Source: Erysipelotrichaceae bacterium (GTDB lineage: Bacteria; Bacillota_I; Bacilli_A; Erysipelotrichales; Erysipelotrichaceae). Taken from it: a stretch of 64,000 bases of DNA. The translations under genes and the position numbers were made by a program. Of this stretch, positions 55,449-64,000 are shown one piece after another (positions within the stretch are counted from its first letter, which is position 1; every line of letters starts with the position of its first letter). Under the pieces are notes generated by a model. That model did not search any database, was not told the origin of the DNA, and saw only the letters and a program-made list of their open reading frames with translations. The DNA is taken from NCBI GenBank assembly GCA_017441765.1, contig JAFRVK010000044.1, forward strand, positions 49,376-113,375, read 5' to 3'.

Positions 55449-55907
55449 TCATTTGTGATACGTTTCATGATTCAGGATCTTGAAACTGCGATAAATCTGT
55501 TCCAATAGGATCAACCTGGTCATCTGATGAAGAAATGTCAGATCCGACAGTTTCAACCGTTCATCCGCCCTGGCAAGGATCTTTTCTCCCAAACCAAGAG
55601 AGCCCCCGATCACGAAACAGATCTTCGGATAACGGATAAAAAGCTGATCAAGCTTGCTGGAAAGTCCGATCGAATCGATGGATCTTCCATGAAGATCCAG
55701 TAAGATCACATAATCATTCTTATCGATCGTATTCAAAAGACGTTCTGCTTCGATATCCAGCACCTGTTTCTCGTTCTCTTTTATGGGTTCATCCTTTACT
55801 TCGATGATTTCCAGTTTATGGTAATGACTGATCTTCTTCTGATAATCCCCGATCAGTGCTTGAAGATGCTCATCTTTTACTTTTCCGACACAAATCAGTT
55901 TAATCAT
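55449..55907 (-). CDS. rlmH: 23S rRNA pseudouridine-1915 N3-methyltransferase
   Basis: 152 residues from the ATG at 55907, eight bases inside the htrA end. IKLICVGKVKDEHLQALIGDY, VILLDLHGRSIDS, FVIGGSLGLG (SPOUT knot) and the C-terminal LEQIYRSFKILNHETYHK are diagnostic. Methylates the helix 69 pseudouridine in the assembled ribosome. Confidence 0.95.
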   Translation of the reverse strand: MIKLICVGKVKDEHLQALIGDYQKKISHYHKLEIIEVKDEPIKENEKQVLDIEAERLLNTIDKNDYVILLDLHGRSIDSIGLSSKLDQLFIRYPKICFVIGGSLGLGEKILARADERLKLSDLTFLHQMTRLILLEQIYRSFKILNHETYHK

Positions 55908-56940
55908 TCGGTACACCTAAAACCAGGCTCTGTTCGTTGCGGATCACTTCAAAACTGAATTCTTCGCTGGGGAAATATGCGGCATCCAGGAAATCATCCA
56001 GATCCTCAATGAGGATGCCGTTGATCTTGGTGATGACATCTCCCGGTCGGACAGATGCCTGTGCAGCCAATGAATTCTCTCTGACTTTCTCGACATACAA
56101 TCCGGCAATGATCTCCAGATCCAGATCCAGATTGGTTTTCTCATAAGCAGGCATTTCTTTGATATAGGTTCCCTTGACACCGAACTGTGTTTTCTGAAAC
56201 TCTTCGCCTTCAATCAGCCGATCGGCAACACGCTGTATTTCGTTGGCTGTCAAAGCAAAGACCTGGTCATCGCTGGTTTTCATAATAATCATGCCTGCGA
56301 CTTCCCCGTTCATATTGATCAAAGGGCATCCCGAATATCCGCTTTCCAGATTTGTGCTGACAGAGATCACATCCAGATAATAGACACTTCTCTGATCATG
56401 ATAGGTGATGCTGTTATCGATCGTCAGGATCTCTTTGGAAACCATGCCCAATGAAACACTTGAAGCATAATCTAGCGATACAGGGGTACCGATGCTGATG
56501 ACGAATTCTCCCGGTTTCAGCAGTTTTGCATCCGTCAGCTTCAAAGCAGAGACATCGAAAGGGATCTCAACAGTCAATAACGCAAGATCGCTGAATGGGT
56601 CGTAGCCTACAAGTTCCGCATCAGCACTATACTTGGAATCAAAAATGACACTGATATTCTGAGCATCCGAAACAGCGTGACAGGCAGTCAGGATGTAGGT
56701 ATCTCCATCCTGTTTATATACGTAGCCGCTGGCAACCGTTCCATCCGCATTGATCGAAACGATGCTTGCGATGTCTTCTGCTACGACTTTTGTGAAATCT
56801 GTCGAAAAACCTGTGACATTGTATTCATTGATCAAAGGATCATGGCTATTTTCTTCCTGTGAAGGACGAAACGACAGAAAAAGCAGCCAGATGAAAATCA
56901 AAGCGATCAGCAGATATAAGAAACGGTCATTCTTTTTCAT
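55900..56940 (-). CDS. Membrane-anchored HtrA/DegP-like serine protease
   Basis: 346 residues. N-terminal transmembrane helix (about 7-25), trypsin-like domain with His in ILTACHAVSD, Asp in DPFSDLALL, Ser in SGYSGCPLIN, and a C-terminal PDZ domain (GLYVEKVRENSLAAQASVRPGDVITKINGILI). The triad is intact, but the Ser loop is GYSGCP instead of the usual GNSGGP. Probably degrades misfolded proteins outside the membrane. AAAGGA before the ATG. The rlmH-htrA neighbourhood is common in Bacillota. Confidence 0.88.
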   Translation of the reverse strand: MKKNDRFLYLLIALIFIWLLFLSFRPSQEENSHDPLINEYNVTGFSTDFTKVVAEDIASIVSINADGTVASGYVYKQDGDTYILTACHAVSDAQNISVIFDSKYSADAELVGYDPFSDLALLTVEIPFDVSALKLTDAKLLKPGEFVISIGTPVSLDYASSVSLGMVSKEILTIDNSITYHDQRSVYYLDVISVSTNLESGYSGCPLINMNGEVAGMIIMKTSDDQVFALTANEIQRVADRLIEGEEFQKTQFGVKGTYIKEMPAYEKTNLDLDLEIIAGLYVEKVRENSLAAQASVRPGDVITKINGILIEDLDDFLDAAYFPSEEFSFEVIRNEQSLVLGVPND

Positions 56941-56952
56941 ATAGTTATTCCT

Positions 56953-58464
56953 TTAGTCAAGAAGGTTGCATGGCAGATACCTGCATGGGTCTACTCTTAT
57001 GCCATTCACTTCAAAAGTCAGATGCAGATGCACGCCTTCGGAACGTCCGGTATTGCCCATCTGACCGATGATATCACCACGGTGGACATTCTCACCCACA
57101 CCGAAATACGCAGTCGTATTTAGATGCATATACATCGTTCTCACGCCATTCTGGTGGTTGATGATGATATAGTTGCCCATATCATACTTATAACCCACCT
57201 GATCGACCACACCGCTGTCAACCGCATAGATCGGCGCATATTTCTCATAACGGTTGGTCAGGTCGGTCCCTGTATGGCCAAAGTAACAGCCAAAGTGACA
57301 GCTGATACGCGGGTTGTCGACCGGCCAGATGTAGTTGCCTGTACCGACCAAGATGACCTGTTTCGTCCCAACAGCGATCACGCCCCGTTTCGGTTGTTTG
57401 ATGACTGTTTCCGACAGCAGTTCACCGGATTCCAATACGCCATTCACCCATTTTTCTTCATACAGGACATTTTTGATTCCTGTTTCTTCCTGGATCCGGA
57501 TCTCATACTTGCCCCGTTCCAAGGTATTGTCTTCGATATACTCCGGTGTTTCCGGAGCGACATACTGCTGAGAAAGCCGTTCCCTGGTCACTTCGATCGT
57601 GATCGGCGACGTATAATAGGTGACATTCAGCTGCATGCCCGGAACGATGACCTGATTCTCAGAAAACAGCACATCCGGGTTCAGCATCCTGATCTGTCTG
57701 GCTGACATATCGCCGAAATAATAACCGACGCCCTGCAGGGTATCGCCTTCTTGAACGGTATAATATTCCCTTTCCGTATTTCTGCCGTAACAGAGGAAAT
57801 TATAGATCTGTTCCTCGCTGGTAAAGATCTCATCCGGTGAAACGATCGCTTCACGGGTATTGATGTTTTCCTGCAGCAGGATGTGCGTTTCCACGCTGCC
57901 CAGCTCCGTTGGCGAAGGAATGTTTTCCTGACGCATCAGCTTCTGCAAAGCATCTTCCGAAATGAAATTGGTATAGAAACGTTCCAGTGCTCTGGAAAAC
58001 TCCGAGTAATCCTTGACATAAATGATCTCGTAGATATCTTCGCCGGTCGAAAATTCGACTGCGGTCGTTTTGACACCTAAAAGATTATTTGCTTGTAGAT
58101 AGTCCATGATCGCATCATCCACATTGGAAAAGACCGCATAAGACTTTTCCTCGACGACGTAGACATCATCGCTCAGACCCAGTTCCGTATCCGGGAAATA
58201 CTTTTCATAAGCATCATAGGCTTTATCGATCAGAGAATAAAGATAGTTAAGATCATGGACCACGCCGATGAAACGGCCTTTGGTATAGATCTTGTAATAT
58301 GTATTCTCATCCCTGCTATAGGAAAGAATCTCCTGCTGAACAAGGGATTTTTCATTCCAGATATAAGCTTTGATCGAAGGATTCGATGAAACCAGTCTCG
58401 GATAGAAGACCACAATCACCGTAGCCAGGATCAAAGAGATAAGAACCGTGATAAACTTTTTCAA
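56953..58464 (-). CDS. M23 metallopeptidase with LysM and G5 domains
   Basis: 503 residues. N-terminal helix (about 3-20), long helical/beta region (25-220), LysM (YYTVQEGDTLQGVGYYFG...MLNPD), G5 (ITIEVTRERLSQ...GKYEIRIQEETG...VIKQPK), and peptidase M23 with GHTGTDL and HLHLTF (zinc ligands His, Asp, His). Likely a cell-wall endopeptidase or regulator acting during growth. Starts with TTG at 58464 directly after the dnaB stop, with GAGG in the dnaB end; no ATG fits. Confidence 0.88.
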   Translation of the reverse strand: MKKFITVLISLILATVIVVFYPRLVSSNPSIKAYIWNEKSLVQQEILSYSRDENTYYKIYTKGRFIGVVHDLNYLYSLIDKAYDAYEKYFPDTELGLSDDVYVVEEKSYAVFSNVDDAIMDYLQANNLLGVKTTAVEFSTGEDIYEIIYVKDYSEFSRALERFYTNFISEDALQKLMRQENIPSPTELGSVETHILLQENINTREAIVSPDEIFTSEEQIYNFLCYGRNTEREYYTVQEGDTLQGVGYYFGDMSARQIRMLNPDVLFSENQVIVPGMQLNVTYYTSPITIEVTRERLSQQYVAPETPEYIEDNTLERGKYEIRIQEETGIKNVLYEEKWVNGVLESGELLSETVIKQPKRGVIAVGTKQVILVGTGNYIWPVDNPRISCHFGCYFGHTGTDLTNRYEKYAPIYAVDSGVVDQVGYKYDMGNYIIINHQNGVRTMYMHLNTTAYFGVGENVHRGDIIGQMGNTGRSEGVHLHLTFEVNGIRVDPCRYLPCNLLD

Positions 58465-59802
58465 TCAGTGAGCCTCATTTTTGATGCCATAGAAGGCGAA
58501 AATATCTTTTTCATAAGCCAGCTTGATCCTGCCGGTCGGACCGTTACGGTGCTTGGCGATGCTCAGTTCGACATCTTCCCGTTCCTCATCCTGATGGTCA
58601 TCCGGGTTATAGTAGGAATCACGATACAGCATCAGTACCAGGTCGGCATCCTGTTCGATGGCTCCCGATTCACGCAGATCCGACAGCATCGGCCGTTTAT
58701 CGGTACGCTGCTCGACACCACGCGAGAGCTGAGAAACCGCAATGACCGGGATATTCAGTTCTCTGGCCATCGCCTTCAGGCTACGGGAAATATCGGCAAC
58801 TTCCCGTTCACGCGTCTCGCCTTTCGAAGTGGACTGGATCAGTTGCAGATAGTCGACGATGATCATATACAATCCGTGTTCCATGGAAAGCTTTCGAGCT
58901 TTCGCATAGATTTCCGAAACCTTGATGCTGGAAGAATCGTCGATAAAAAAATTCATCTTTTTCAATTGCTGTACCGCTTCGTTGATCTTGGACCAATCCG
59001 CATCATTCAAAGAACCGGTATTCAGTTTCTGGAACGGAACCTTGGACTGGGCTGACAAGATACGCATGGCGATCTGTTCTGCAGGCTGTTCGATCGAGAA
59101 GATCGCAACTGAGCCCGGCGTTCTCGCCGCTGAATTCAAAGCGATATTCAAAGCGAACGTCGTCTTGCCCATGGAGGAACGTGCTGCAACAATGATAAGA
59201 TCTCCTTTCTGGAAGCCTGCGGTCATCCGATCAAGATCCGAGAATCCTGTCTTGACGCCGGTTACTGCACTTCCAGCCTCCTGTATCGCCTGAATGTGCT
59301 TGATAGTGCTGTCGAATACTTCCTCCCCTGTCAAGAAATCCGAACTGACCTGGGAACGGGTCACTTCAGTGACCTTCTTTTCGACCGTCTCAAGCATCTG
59401 ACTGATTTCTACACTTCCATCATAGGCATCATTCGAAATCTCTTCGCCGACTTTGATGATCTTGCGGGCCAGAGACTTATTCTTGACGATCGTAATATAT
59501 TCCTTCGTATTTGTCGCGGAAATCGTGGAACCGGTCAATTGCATCAGATAATCCAGCCCTCCGACTTTATCGAAAACACCGAAATCTTTCAGTTTGGTCG
59601 ATAAAGAAACGGTATCCACCTTTTCTTTGTTTTCATACATGGAACGCATGATATTGTAGATGGTCTGATGGCGATCCAGATAAAAATCATCCGGAAAGAT
59701 ATCTCCATCGATGCATTGCCTCAGGGCATCCTTGTATAACAGGATATTCCCCAGCAATGATTCTTCTGCTTCCAATGAGTAAGGTATGATCTTATTGCTC
59801 AT
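58465..59802 (-). CDS. dnaB: Replicative DNA helicase
   Basis: 445 residues. N-terminal DnaB-N domain (PYSLEAEESLLGNILLYKDALRQC), Walker A AARSSMGKTTFALNIAL, Walker B YMIIVDYLQLI, and SDLRESGAIEQDADLVLMLYRD in the C-terminal domain. No intein. AGAGGA before the ATG; one base after rplI. Confidence 0.97.
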   Translation of the reverse strand: MSNKIIPYSLEAEESLLGNILLYKDALRQCIDGDIFPDDFYLDRHQTIYNIMRSMYENKEKVDTVSLSTKLKDFGVFDKVGGLDYLMQLTGSTISATNTKEYITIVKNKSLARKIIKVGEEISNDAYDGSVEISQMLETVEKKVTEVTRSQVSSDFLTGEEVFDSTIKHIQAIQEAGSAVTGVKTGFSDLDRMTAGFQKGDLIIVAARSSMGKTTFALNIALNSAARTPGSVAIFSIEQPAEQIAMRILSAQSKVPFQKLNTGSLNDADWSKINEAVQQLKKMNFFIDDSSSIKVSEIYAKARKLSMEHGLYMIIVDYLQLIQSTSKGETREREVADISRSLKAMARELNIPVIAVSQLSRGVEQRTDKRPMLSDLRESGAIEQDADLVLMLYRDSYYNPDDHQDEEREDVELSIAKHRNGPTGRIKLAYEKDIFAFYGIKNEAH

Positions 59803-59803
59803 A

Positions 59804-60244
59804 TTATTCCTCTGCCAGTATCACTTTCAGTGTAGCGATCACATCTTTATATAATTCAACTTTCACATCATAGGTGCCCAACTGATTCAGCGGTTCACTG
59901 TTGATGATCTTGCGTTTGTCGATCGTATATCCATCCTTCTTGACCGCTTCTTCGATTTGTTTGCTGGAAACGGAACCGGACACTTTTCCTTCCTTGGCTT
60001 TGACCTTGAATTCATAGGTCCTCTTCTCAAGCGCTTCCTTCAGTTCCTGCGCCTTTTCCCTGTTTTCCGCATCCAGTTTCTGTGCATCCGCATTCTGCTT
60101 ATCCAGGACCTTCTTAGCCCCCTCAGATTCCATGACGGCCAGACCCCTGGCGATCAGATAGTTCCTTCCGTATCCATCCGCAACCTGCTTTATATCACCC
60201 TTTTTCCCTACTTTCGGAACATCAGTCAATAGTATTACTCTCAT
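59804..60244 (-). CDS. rplI: 50S ribosomal protein L9
   Basis: 146 residues from the ATG at 60244 (GGAGGG upstream). MRVILLTDVPKVGKKGDIKQV and DGYGRNYLIARGLAV are the L9 N-terminal domain; a connecting helix and C-terminal domain with TLKVILAE follow. Overlaps gdpP by 23 bases. Part of gdpP-rplI-dnaB. Confidence 0.96.
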   Translation of the reverse strand: MRVILLTDVPKVGKKGDIKQVADGYGRNYLIARGLAVMESEGAKKVLDKQNADAQKLDAENREKAQELKEALEKRTYEFKVKAKEGKVSGSVSSKQIEEAVKKDGYTIDKRKIINSEPLNQLGTYDVKVELYKDVIATLKVILAEE

Positions 60245-62186
60245 CTTTCCCTCCTGCAAAATATTCATCTAATACCTGAAGCAGTTCCGCTTCAAGCTTC
60301 GCAACGCTGCCATGGCTCACCTGCATACCGGCAGCGGTCATGTGGCCTCCGCCATTCATCTTTTCCATGATGACCTGTACATTGATCTTGCCCTTGGATC
60401 TTGCTGAGATCAATGTTTCCTCTTTCTCTGTATTGCAGATAACGAAGGCGGCTTCGATCTCTTTCGCTTTCACCATCATATCACAAGCCTGAGAAGCAAT
60501 GGAACGAGGGAACGACCCTTGTTCGACGGCAGAAATGATGATGTCTTTCTTATAAGCTTTTCCGGCATCGATGATCTTGCTTCGCTGAATGATATTATCA
60601 TAAGGTTCCTGCGACAGTTCATCGCAAAGCAAAGGATCAGCGCCATAGTTTCTTAACTGTTTCGCCACATCGAAGGTCCTTGAACCTGTACGGAAGCGGA
60701 AATGATCCGTATCGATCAGTACGCCCAGATAAAGGATATTGGCCTCTTCCGGAGTGATGCTGATATTCCGTCCGAAATAAGGAAGGAACTCGGAAGTGAT
60801 CTCACAGGCCGAAGATGCGGCAGCTTCGATATATACAAACAAGGCATCCACATCAAGATCCGCTCTTCTGCGATGATGATCAATGATGACGATCCGCTTG
60901 GTTTCTTTCAAAAGATTCGGGCTATTCGACTGTGCTGCGCTATGATGATCAACCATGATGACCAGCGTTTCTTCATTCAGAAGATCCAATGCTTCATTCT
61001 CGGATATGAAATGATGCTTTGTCTCCAGGACATTGCGATACTTTTTTAACACGTCATTGATCATCGATTCGATCCCGCCGCTGCGGTTGACGATATACGC
61101 AGGCTTGTTCAGGCTCATCGCGATATTCGACATGTTCAAAGCGGCAGCAACACAGTCCGCATCCATATCCCTGTGACCAACGATGATGATTTCTTTGGAA
61201 CGCTCGATCAGGTCCTTGATCGTGTTTGCCGTAATACGGACCTTGGTCTTGCTTTGCTGCTCACGGGCTTCCGTCGTGCCTCCGTAGAAAGTCGCATCAT
61301 CTCCCATCTTACGGACCACGACCTGGTCTCCTCCTCTGGTCTGTGCCAGATCCAGTAGATTCCTGGCGGACTCATCCAGTTCCATCAGATGATCCGATCC
61401 TCTGGCAAACGCCATCGACAGAGTCACACCCAGATTGGCATCCTTGGAAACTTTTCGTACCGTATTCAGTACAGAAAAACGGTCATTCAGCAGCTCGTTA
61501 AAAATCGTCTCATTCAGTAATAATAAGACTCTGTTGTTCTTTAACGTCTTATAAATGACATTGAAATTCTTGAAATAATCACTGACCGGGATCTTGATAT
61601 TGGTGTTGACGTAGGAAAGATCATCCTCGGACATCGAAGTTTCATCATAGTTGTCATAGCTCAGCATGCCGATGACGATTGCTTCATTGTTCAGTTTCTT
61701 ATCAAGATTGTATTCCTTGGTGATATCCTTGAAAGTCAGCGTATTGGTTTTGTCGATCTTACGGACCAGGAATGTTTCCTCATTGATCGTGATCGTTTCA
61801 TTGTTCGATTCATGATTCAGCATATCCTGCAGTTCCGGCAGCCAGTTCAATACTTTCTCCCCGAAATGATTCAGACCGCGATCCGCAAAGAACTGTGACA
61901 GATACGTGATCTCATAGTTGTTGTCGTACATCATGATGCCCATCTCGCCATTGTTCAGGATCTCCCGATAGACATTGTTCAGGTTGTCTTCGATCTCTTT
62001 GTTGGTTTCGATGCGCATCGAATCCAGTGAAAAGAAGATCAGCAAGAGGACAACGGTAAAAACCATCGCAACAACCAGAGCCAGGTTGATATTCTGATCA
62101 AAAACAAAGCGCAGCAAAACCAGGAATACAATCACTGCGATCGCTGTAATCAGAGATAAAGTTGGAATAAAAGTACGTTTTTTCAT
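60222..62186 (-). CDS. gdpP: Cyclic-di-AMP phosphodiesterase GdpP
   Basis: 654 residues. Two transmembrane helices (about 8-55), PAS-like domain, degenerate GGDEF (RGGDQVVVRK), DHH domain with HRDMDADC and MVDHHSAAQSN and IDHHRRRADLD, and DHHA1 with MNGGGHMTAAGMQ near the end. Degrades c-di-AMP, so it affects potassium, osmotic and wall homeostasis. ATG overlaps the DUF2232 stop (ATGA). Confidence 0.95.
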   Translation of the reverse strand: MKKRTFIPTLSLITAIAVIVFLVLLRFVFDQNINLALVVAMVFTVVLLLIFFSLDSMRIETNKEIEDNLNNVYREILNNGEMGIMMYDNNYEITYLSQFFADRGLNHFGEKVLNWLPELQDMLNHESNNETITINEETFLVRKIDKTNTLTFKDITKEYNLDKKLNNEAIVIGMLSYDNYDETSMSEDDLSYVNTNIKIPVSDYFKNFNVIYKTLKNNRVLLLLNETIFNELLNDRFSVLNTVRKVSKDANLGVTLSMAFARGSDHLMELDESARNLLDLAQTRGGDQVVVRKMGDDATFYGGTTEAREQQSKTKVRITANTIKDLIERSKEIIIVGHRDMDADCVAAALNMSNIAMSLNKPAYIVNRSGGIESMINDVLKKYRNVLETKHHFISENEALDLLNEETLVIMVDHHSAAQSNSPNLLKETKRIVIIDHHRRRADLDVDALFVYIEAAASSACEITSEFLPYFGRNISITPEEANILYLGVLIDTDHFRFRTGSRTFDVAKQLRNYGADPLLCDELSQEPYDNIIQRSKIIDAGKAYKKDIIISAVEQGSFPRSIASQACDMMVKAKEIEAAFVICNTEKEETLISARSKGKINVQVIMEKMNGGGHMTAAGMQVSHGSVAKLEAELLQVLDEYFAGGKDESNTID

Positions 62187-63154
62187 TTTGTCTGAATCTG
62201 TTGCTGCTGCAGTTTCAGTTCCAGATAATTCCTGAGAGGACCTGAGCCATAAAGGAAACCGAAGGCGATCAGCGTCATCAGCAGGAACGGAACGAAGAAG
62301 GACAGCAGGATAAAGAAAGTACCGACATTCCTATGCAATACGACTACACCAAACAGCATCACAAAGAGGTAGCCATAATACATCAGTATGACGGAAGACA
62401 GGATCGCCAGAATGACGACTGTATTATAGAGAAAACCGTTGGGTTCCAGTCTTTTGATAAAAAACAGCGAAAACAGGCACAGCATCGTCGTATATGCCAG
62501 TGCAGGATTCGGTTTGATGTCCCAGAGACTGGTATTGCCCAGATCTCTTATCTTGAAGCGCTTCAGGAGGAAAATGCTCAATATATGGATCAGCAGACCT
62601 TCCATGGCTCCCATGATGATCGTTGCAACGATATAGACAAGAAACAGCAGATTCGACAGATCGAAACCAGCAGCAGCCAGGATCTCGCCATAATTCATTC
62701 CTGAGAAGGAACTCATCTCATTGAAAGCCAGTTTGTATTCTTCCAGCTGCTGCGCCAAAGGGATACCCAGCAAAGGATAGACCGTAAAAGTCGCGATCAG
62801 TTCCCCCACCACATACGTCGCGATCGCCATGAACAGCAATGTCCTCTTATCGAAATTGCGTCGTATGCCGAAAGAATAGATCAGAGCCGTCGCGATCGAA
62901 ACCGGAACATAGATCAGATAGGTATAATTCAAACTGCCCAGAATGAAACTGATGATAGCCATGCCGACAGACAGCAAAACGCCATCCTTTAAGGAATGCA
63001 TCGTGCTGTACATGATGATGACTACCGGCATCAGCAAGACGATCAGTTCGGTAAACATATACGCGATCATCCTATCGATCAGGATCAACGCTCCTACGAT
63101 CGCCAACATCATAGCGCCTTGGGTCAGTTTCTTTGTCTTATTCATATGATTCAT
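62183..63154 (-). CDS. DUF2232 membrane protein (YybS-like)
   Basis: 323 residues with about eight transmembrane helices. Position upstream of gdpP-rplI-dnaB and the pattern match DUF2232/YybS, distantly like S-components. A second ATG lies three codons in. TATAAT (63168-63163) is eight bases before the first ATG with no Shine-Dalgarno, directly behind the rpsR terminator. Function unknown. Confidence 0.78.
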   Translation of the reverse strand: MNHMNKTKKLTQGAMMLAIVGALILIDRMIAYMFTELIVLLMPVVIIMYSTMHSLKDGVLLSVGMAIISFILGSLNYTYLIYVPVSIATALIYSFGIRRNFDKRTLLFMAIATYVVGELIATFTVYPLLGIPLAQQLEEYKLAFNEMSSFSGMNYGEILAAAGFDLSNLLFLVYIVATIIMGAMEGLLIHILSIFLLKRFKIRDLGNTSLWDIKPNPALAYTTMLCLFSLFFIKRLEPNGFLYNTVVILAILSSVILMYYGYLFVMLFGVVVLHRNVGTFFILLSFFVPFLLMTLIAFGFLYGSGPLRNYLELKLQQQQIQTK

Positions 63155-63195
63155 ATAAAACTATTATAAAATAAAAACTCCACACTGTGGAGTTT
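63155..63195 (-). terminator. rpsR terminator followed by DUF2232 -10
   Basis: AAACTCCA/TGGAGTTT (63195-63188, 63182-63175), then TTTTTATTT and TATAAT (63168-63163), eight bases from the DUF2232 ATG. Confidence 0.75.
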
Positions 63196-63201
63196 ATTCA
63201 A

Positions 63202-63432
63202 TTAATCTGCGATATACGGCAGCAAAGCCATCTGGCGGGCTCTCTTGATCGCTGTTGCCAGCATTCTCTGATATTTGGAGCTCGTTCCGGTCACTCTGCG
63301 CGGAGTGATCTTGCCATTCGGCGAAATGAATTTTTTCAGTAATTCGATGTCTTTATAATCGATATATTCAATCTTGTTTTTCGTGAAATAACAGACTTTC
63401 TTGTATCCCACTCTCTGTTTTCTGTATGCCAT
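63202..63432 (-). CDS. rpsR: 30S ribosomal protein S18
   Basis: 76 residues. [63 protein letters not shown] is the S18 sequence; it binds S6. A single Cys is present, so it is the zinc-independent form. AAAGGAA before the ATG. Order rpsF-ssb-rpsR is conserved. Confidence 0.96.
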   Translation of the reverse strand: MAYRKQRVGYKKVCYFTKNKIEYIDYKDIELLKKFISPNGKITPRRVTGTSSKYQRMLATAIKRARQMALLPYIAD

Positions 63433-63451
63433 GAATGTTCCTTTCTAATTC

Positions 63452-63934
63452 TCAATAAAACGGCAGATCATCGCTGGAAATATTGGACAGATCGAAGGAT
63501 TCCACTTCGTTGTAGTCATCCTGCTCGTTCTGGGAATAGGCCGGTTCCGCACTAGGCGTAAACGTCTGGTTGCTGTTCTGAACGTAGCTGTTCTCACCAG
63601 GAGCGCTGTTGCGATTGCTGATGATCTGGACATTGTCCGCAACGACTTCCGTCACATAGACACGCCCGTTCTGTCCCTCATAATTTCTCGTCTGTATCCT
63701 GCCTTCGACGGACACGATCGTGCCCTTGGTCGCATAACTGGCCAGGAATTCCGCCGACTGTCTCCAGGCGACGCAATTGATGAAATCAGCGGTCTGACCG
63801 CCGGCTTGCTGCGAAGCGAAACGCCTGTCGACCGCAACCGTAAAGCTGCAAGTCGAGATATTGCTGTTGGTCTTACGCAGTTCGATATCCTTCGTCAGAC
63901 GGCCGACTAAGACGACATGATTCACATTGATCAT
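63452..63934 (-). CDS. ssb: Single-stranded DNA-binding protein
   Basis: 160 residues. OB fold with NHVVLVGRLTKDIELRKT, FINCVAWRQSAEFLASYATKGTIVSVEGRIQTRNYEGQNG. A Gln/Asn/Ser linker leads to the acidic tip, which reads SSDDLPFY: the usual DDLPF end is extended by one Tyr. One-base overlap with the rpsF stop (TAATG); AAGG about ten bases upstream. Confidence 0.95.
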   Translation of the reverse strand: MINVNHVVLVGRLTKDIELRKTNSNISTCSFTVAVDRRFASQQAGGQTADFINCVAWRQSAEFLASYATKGTIVSVEGRIQTRNYEGQNGRVYVTEVVADNVQIISNRNSAPGENSYVQNSNQTFTPSAEPAYSQNEQDDYNEVESFDLSNISSDDLPFY

Positions 63935-64000
63935 TATTTCTTACCTTTTTTTTCATCCTGACAGATGGTCATCATTCTGACGATATCGCCATTCAGGCGC
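63934..64000 (-). CDS. rpsF: 30S ribosomal protein S6, C-terminal end only
   Basis: Only the last 21 to 22 codons are in the window. LNGDIVRMMTICQDEKKGKK matches the S6 C terminus, and position before ssb-rpsR supports it. The stop overlaps the ssb ATG. Confidence 0.9.
   Translation of the reverse strand, partial: RLNGDIVRMMTICQDEKKGKK

Overview
The window reads as the chromosome of a low-to-mid GC Bacillota, most likely an anaerobe of the Erysipelotrichia type. This is an inference from gene content and order (murA-rpmE-tdk-prfA-prmC, ychF-tilS-hpt-ftsH-hslO-dusB, gdpP-rplI-dnaB, rpsF-ssb-rpsR, yloU-fakA, rpoE delta) together with desulfoferrodoxin and rubrerythrin, and no 16S sequence is available here. 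Nearly everything is housekeeping. I see no phage, insertion sequence, CRISPR array or rRNA operon, and no gene-free stretch over 300 bases.

Layout. 1-5 kb: TPM-domain and zinc-ribbon envelope genes, then a three-gene unit (VTC-type polyphosphate polymerase domain, DUF4956 membrane protein, DUF4353 beta-helix lipoprotein), then a methyltransferase. 5-10 kb: deaminase, CorA, superoxide reductase, IspF, HAD phosphatase, RNA polymerase delta. 10-16 kb: peptidoglycan precursor and division genes (murD-murI forward; murG-murB-ftsQ reverse), rubrerythrin, and a LexA-like XRE/S24 regulator coupled to a 2-TM protein. 16-28 kb: M20 peptidase, a DUF218 membrane protein, a second zinc-ribbon protein, nitroreductase, GNAT, three tandem RlmD/RumA-like rRNA methyltransferases, an anchored unknown and ligA. 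28-38 kb: acyl-CoA ligase, M48 peptidase, ADP-ribosylglycohydrolase with NUDIX, fakA-yloU, tRNA-Arg(CCU), unknowns, udp, folC. 38-49 kb: ung, dusB-hslO-ftsH-hpt-tilS-ychF, GNAT, prmC-prfA-tdk-rpmE. 49-64 kb: murA, two envelope-like unknowns, trmR-like, pgcA, ptsH, rlmH-htrA-M23 peptidase-dnaB-rplI-gdpP-DUF2232, and rpsR-ssb-rpsF running off the edge.

The most distinctive signal is not a gene family but a promoter layout. At least seven genes (methyltransferase 4478, HAD 9058, murD 9814, ligA 28335, folC 38549, ung 38572, GNAT 45989) have a TATAAT-like -10 exactly six bases before the start codon and no Shine-Dalgarno sequence, which predicts leaderless mRNAs. Several of these and near variants sit directly on the T-tract of the upstream gene's terminator. 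Other genes in the same window have strong AAGGAGG sites, so two initiation modes appear to coexist.

Secondary points are an operator-like inverted repeat over the promoter of the S24 regulator, a catabolite-response-like box inside the ptsH promoter, the triplicated rRNA methyltransferases, and uncharacterised envelope proteins upstream of murA. All functional calls come from reading motifs and neighbourhoods; no database search was run.
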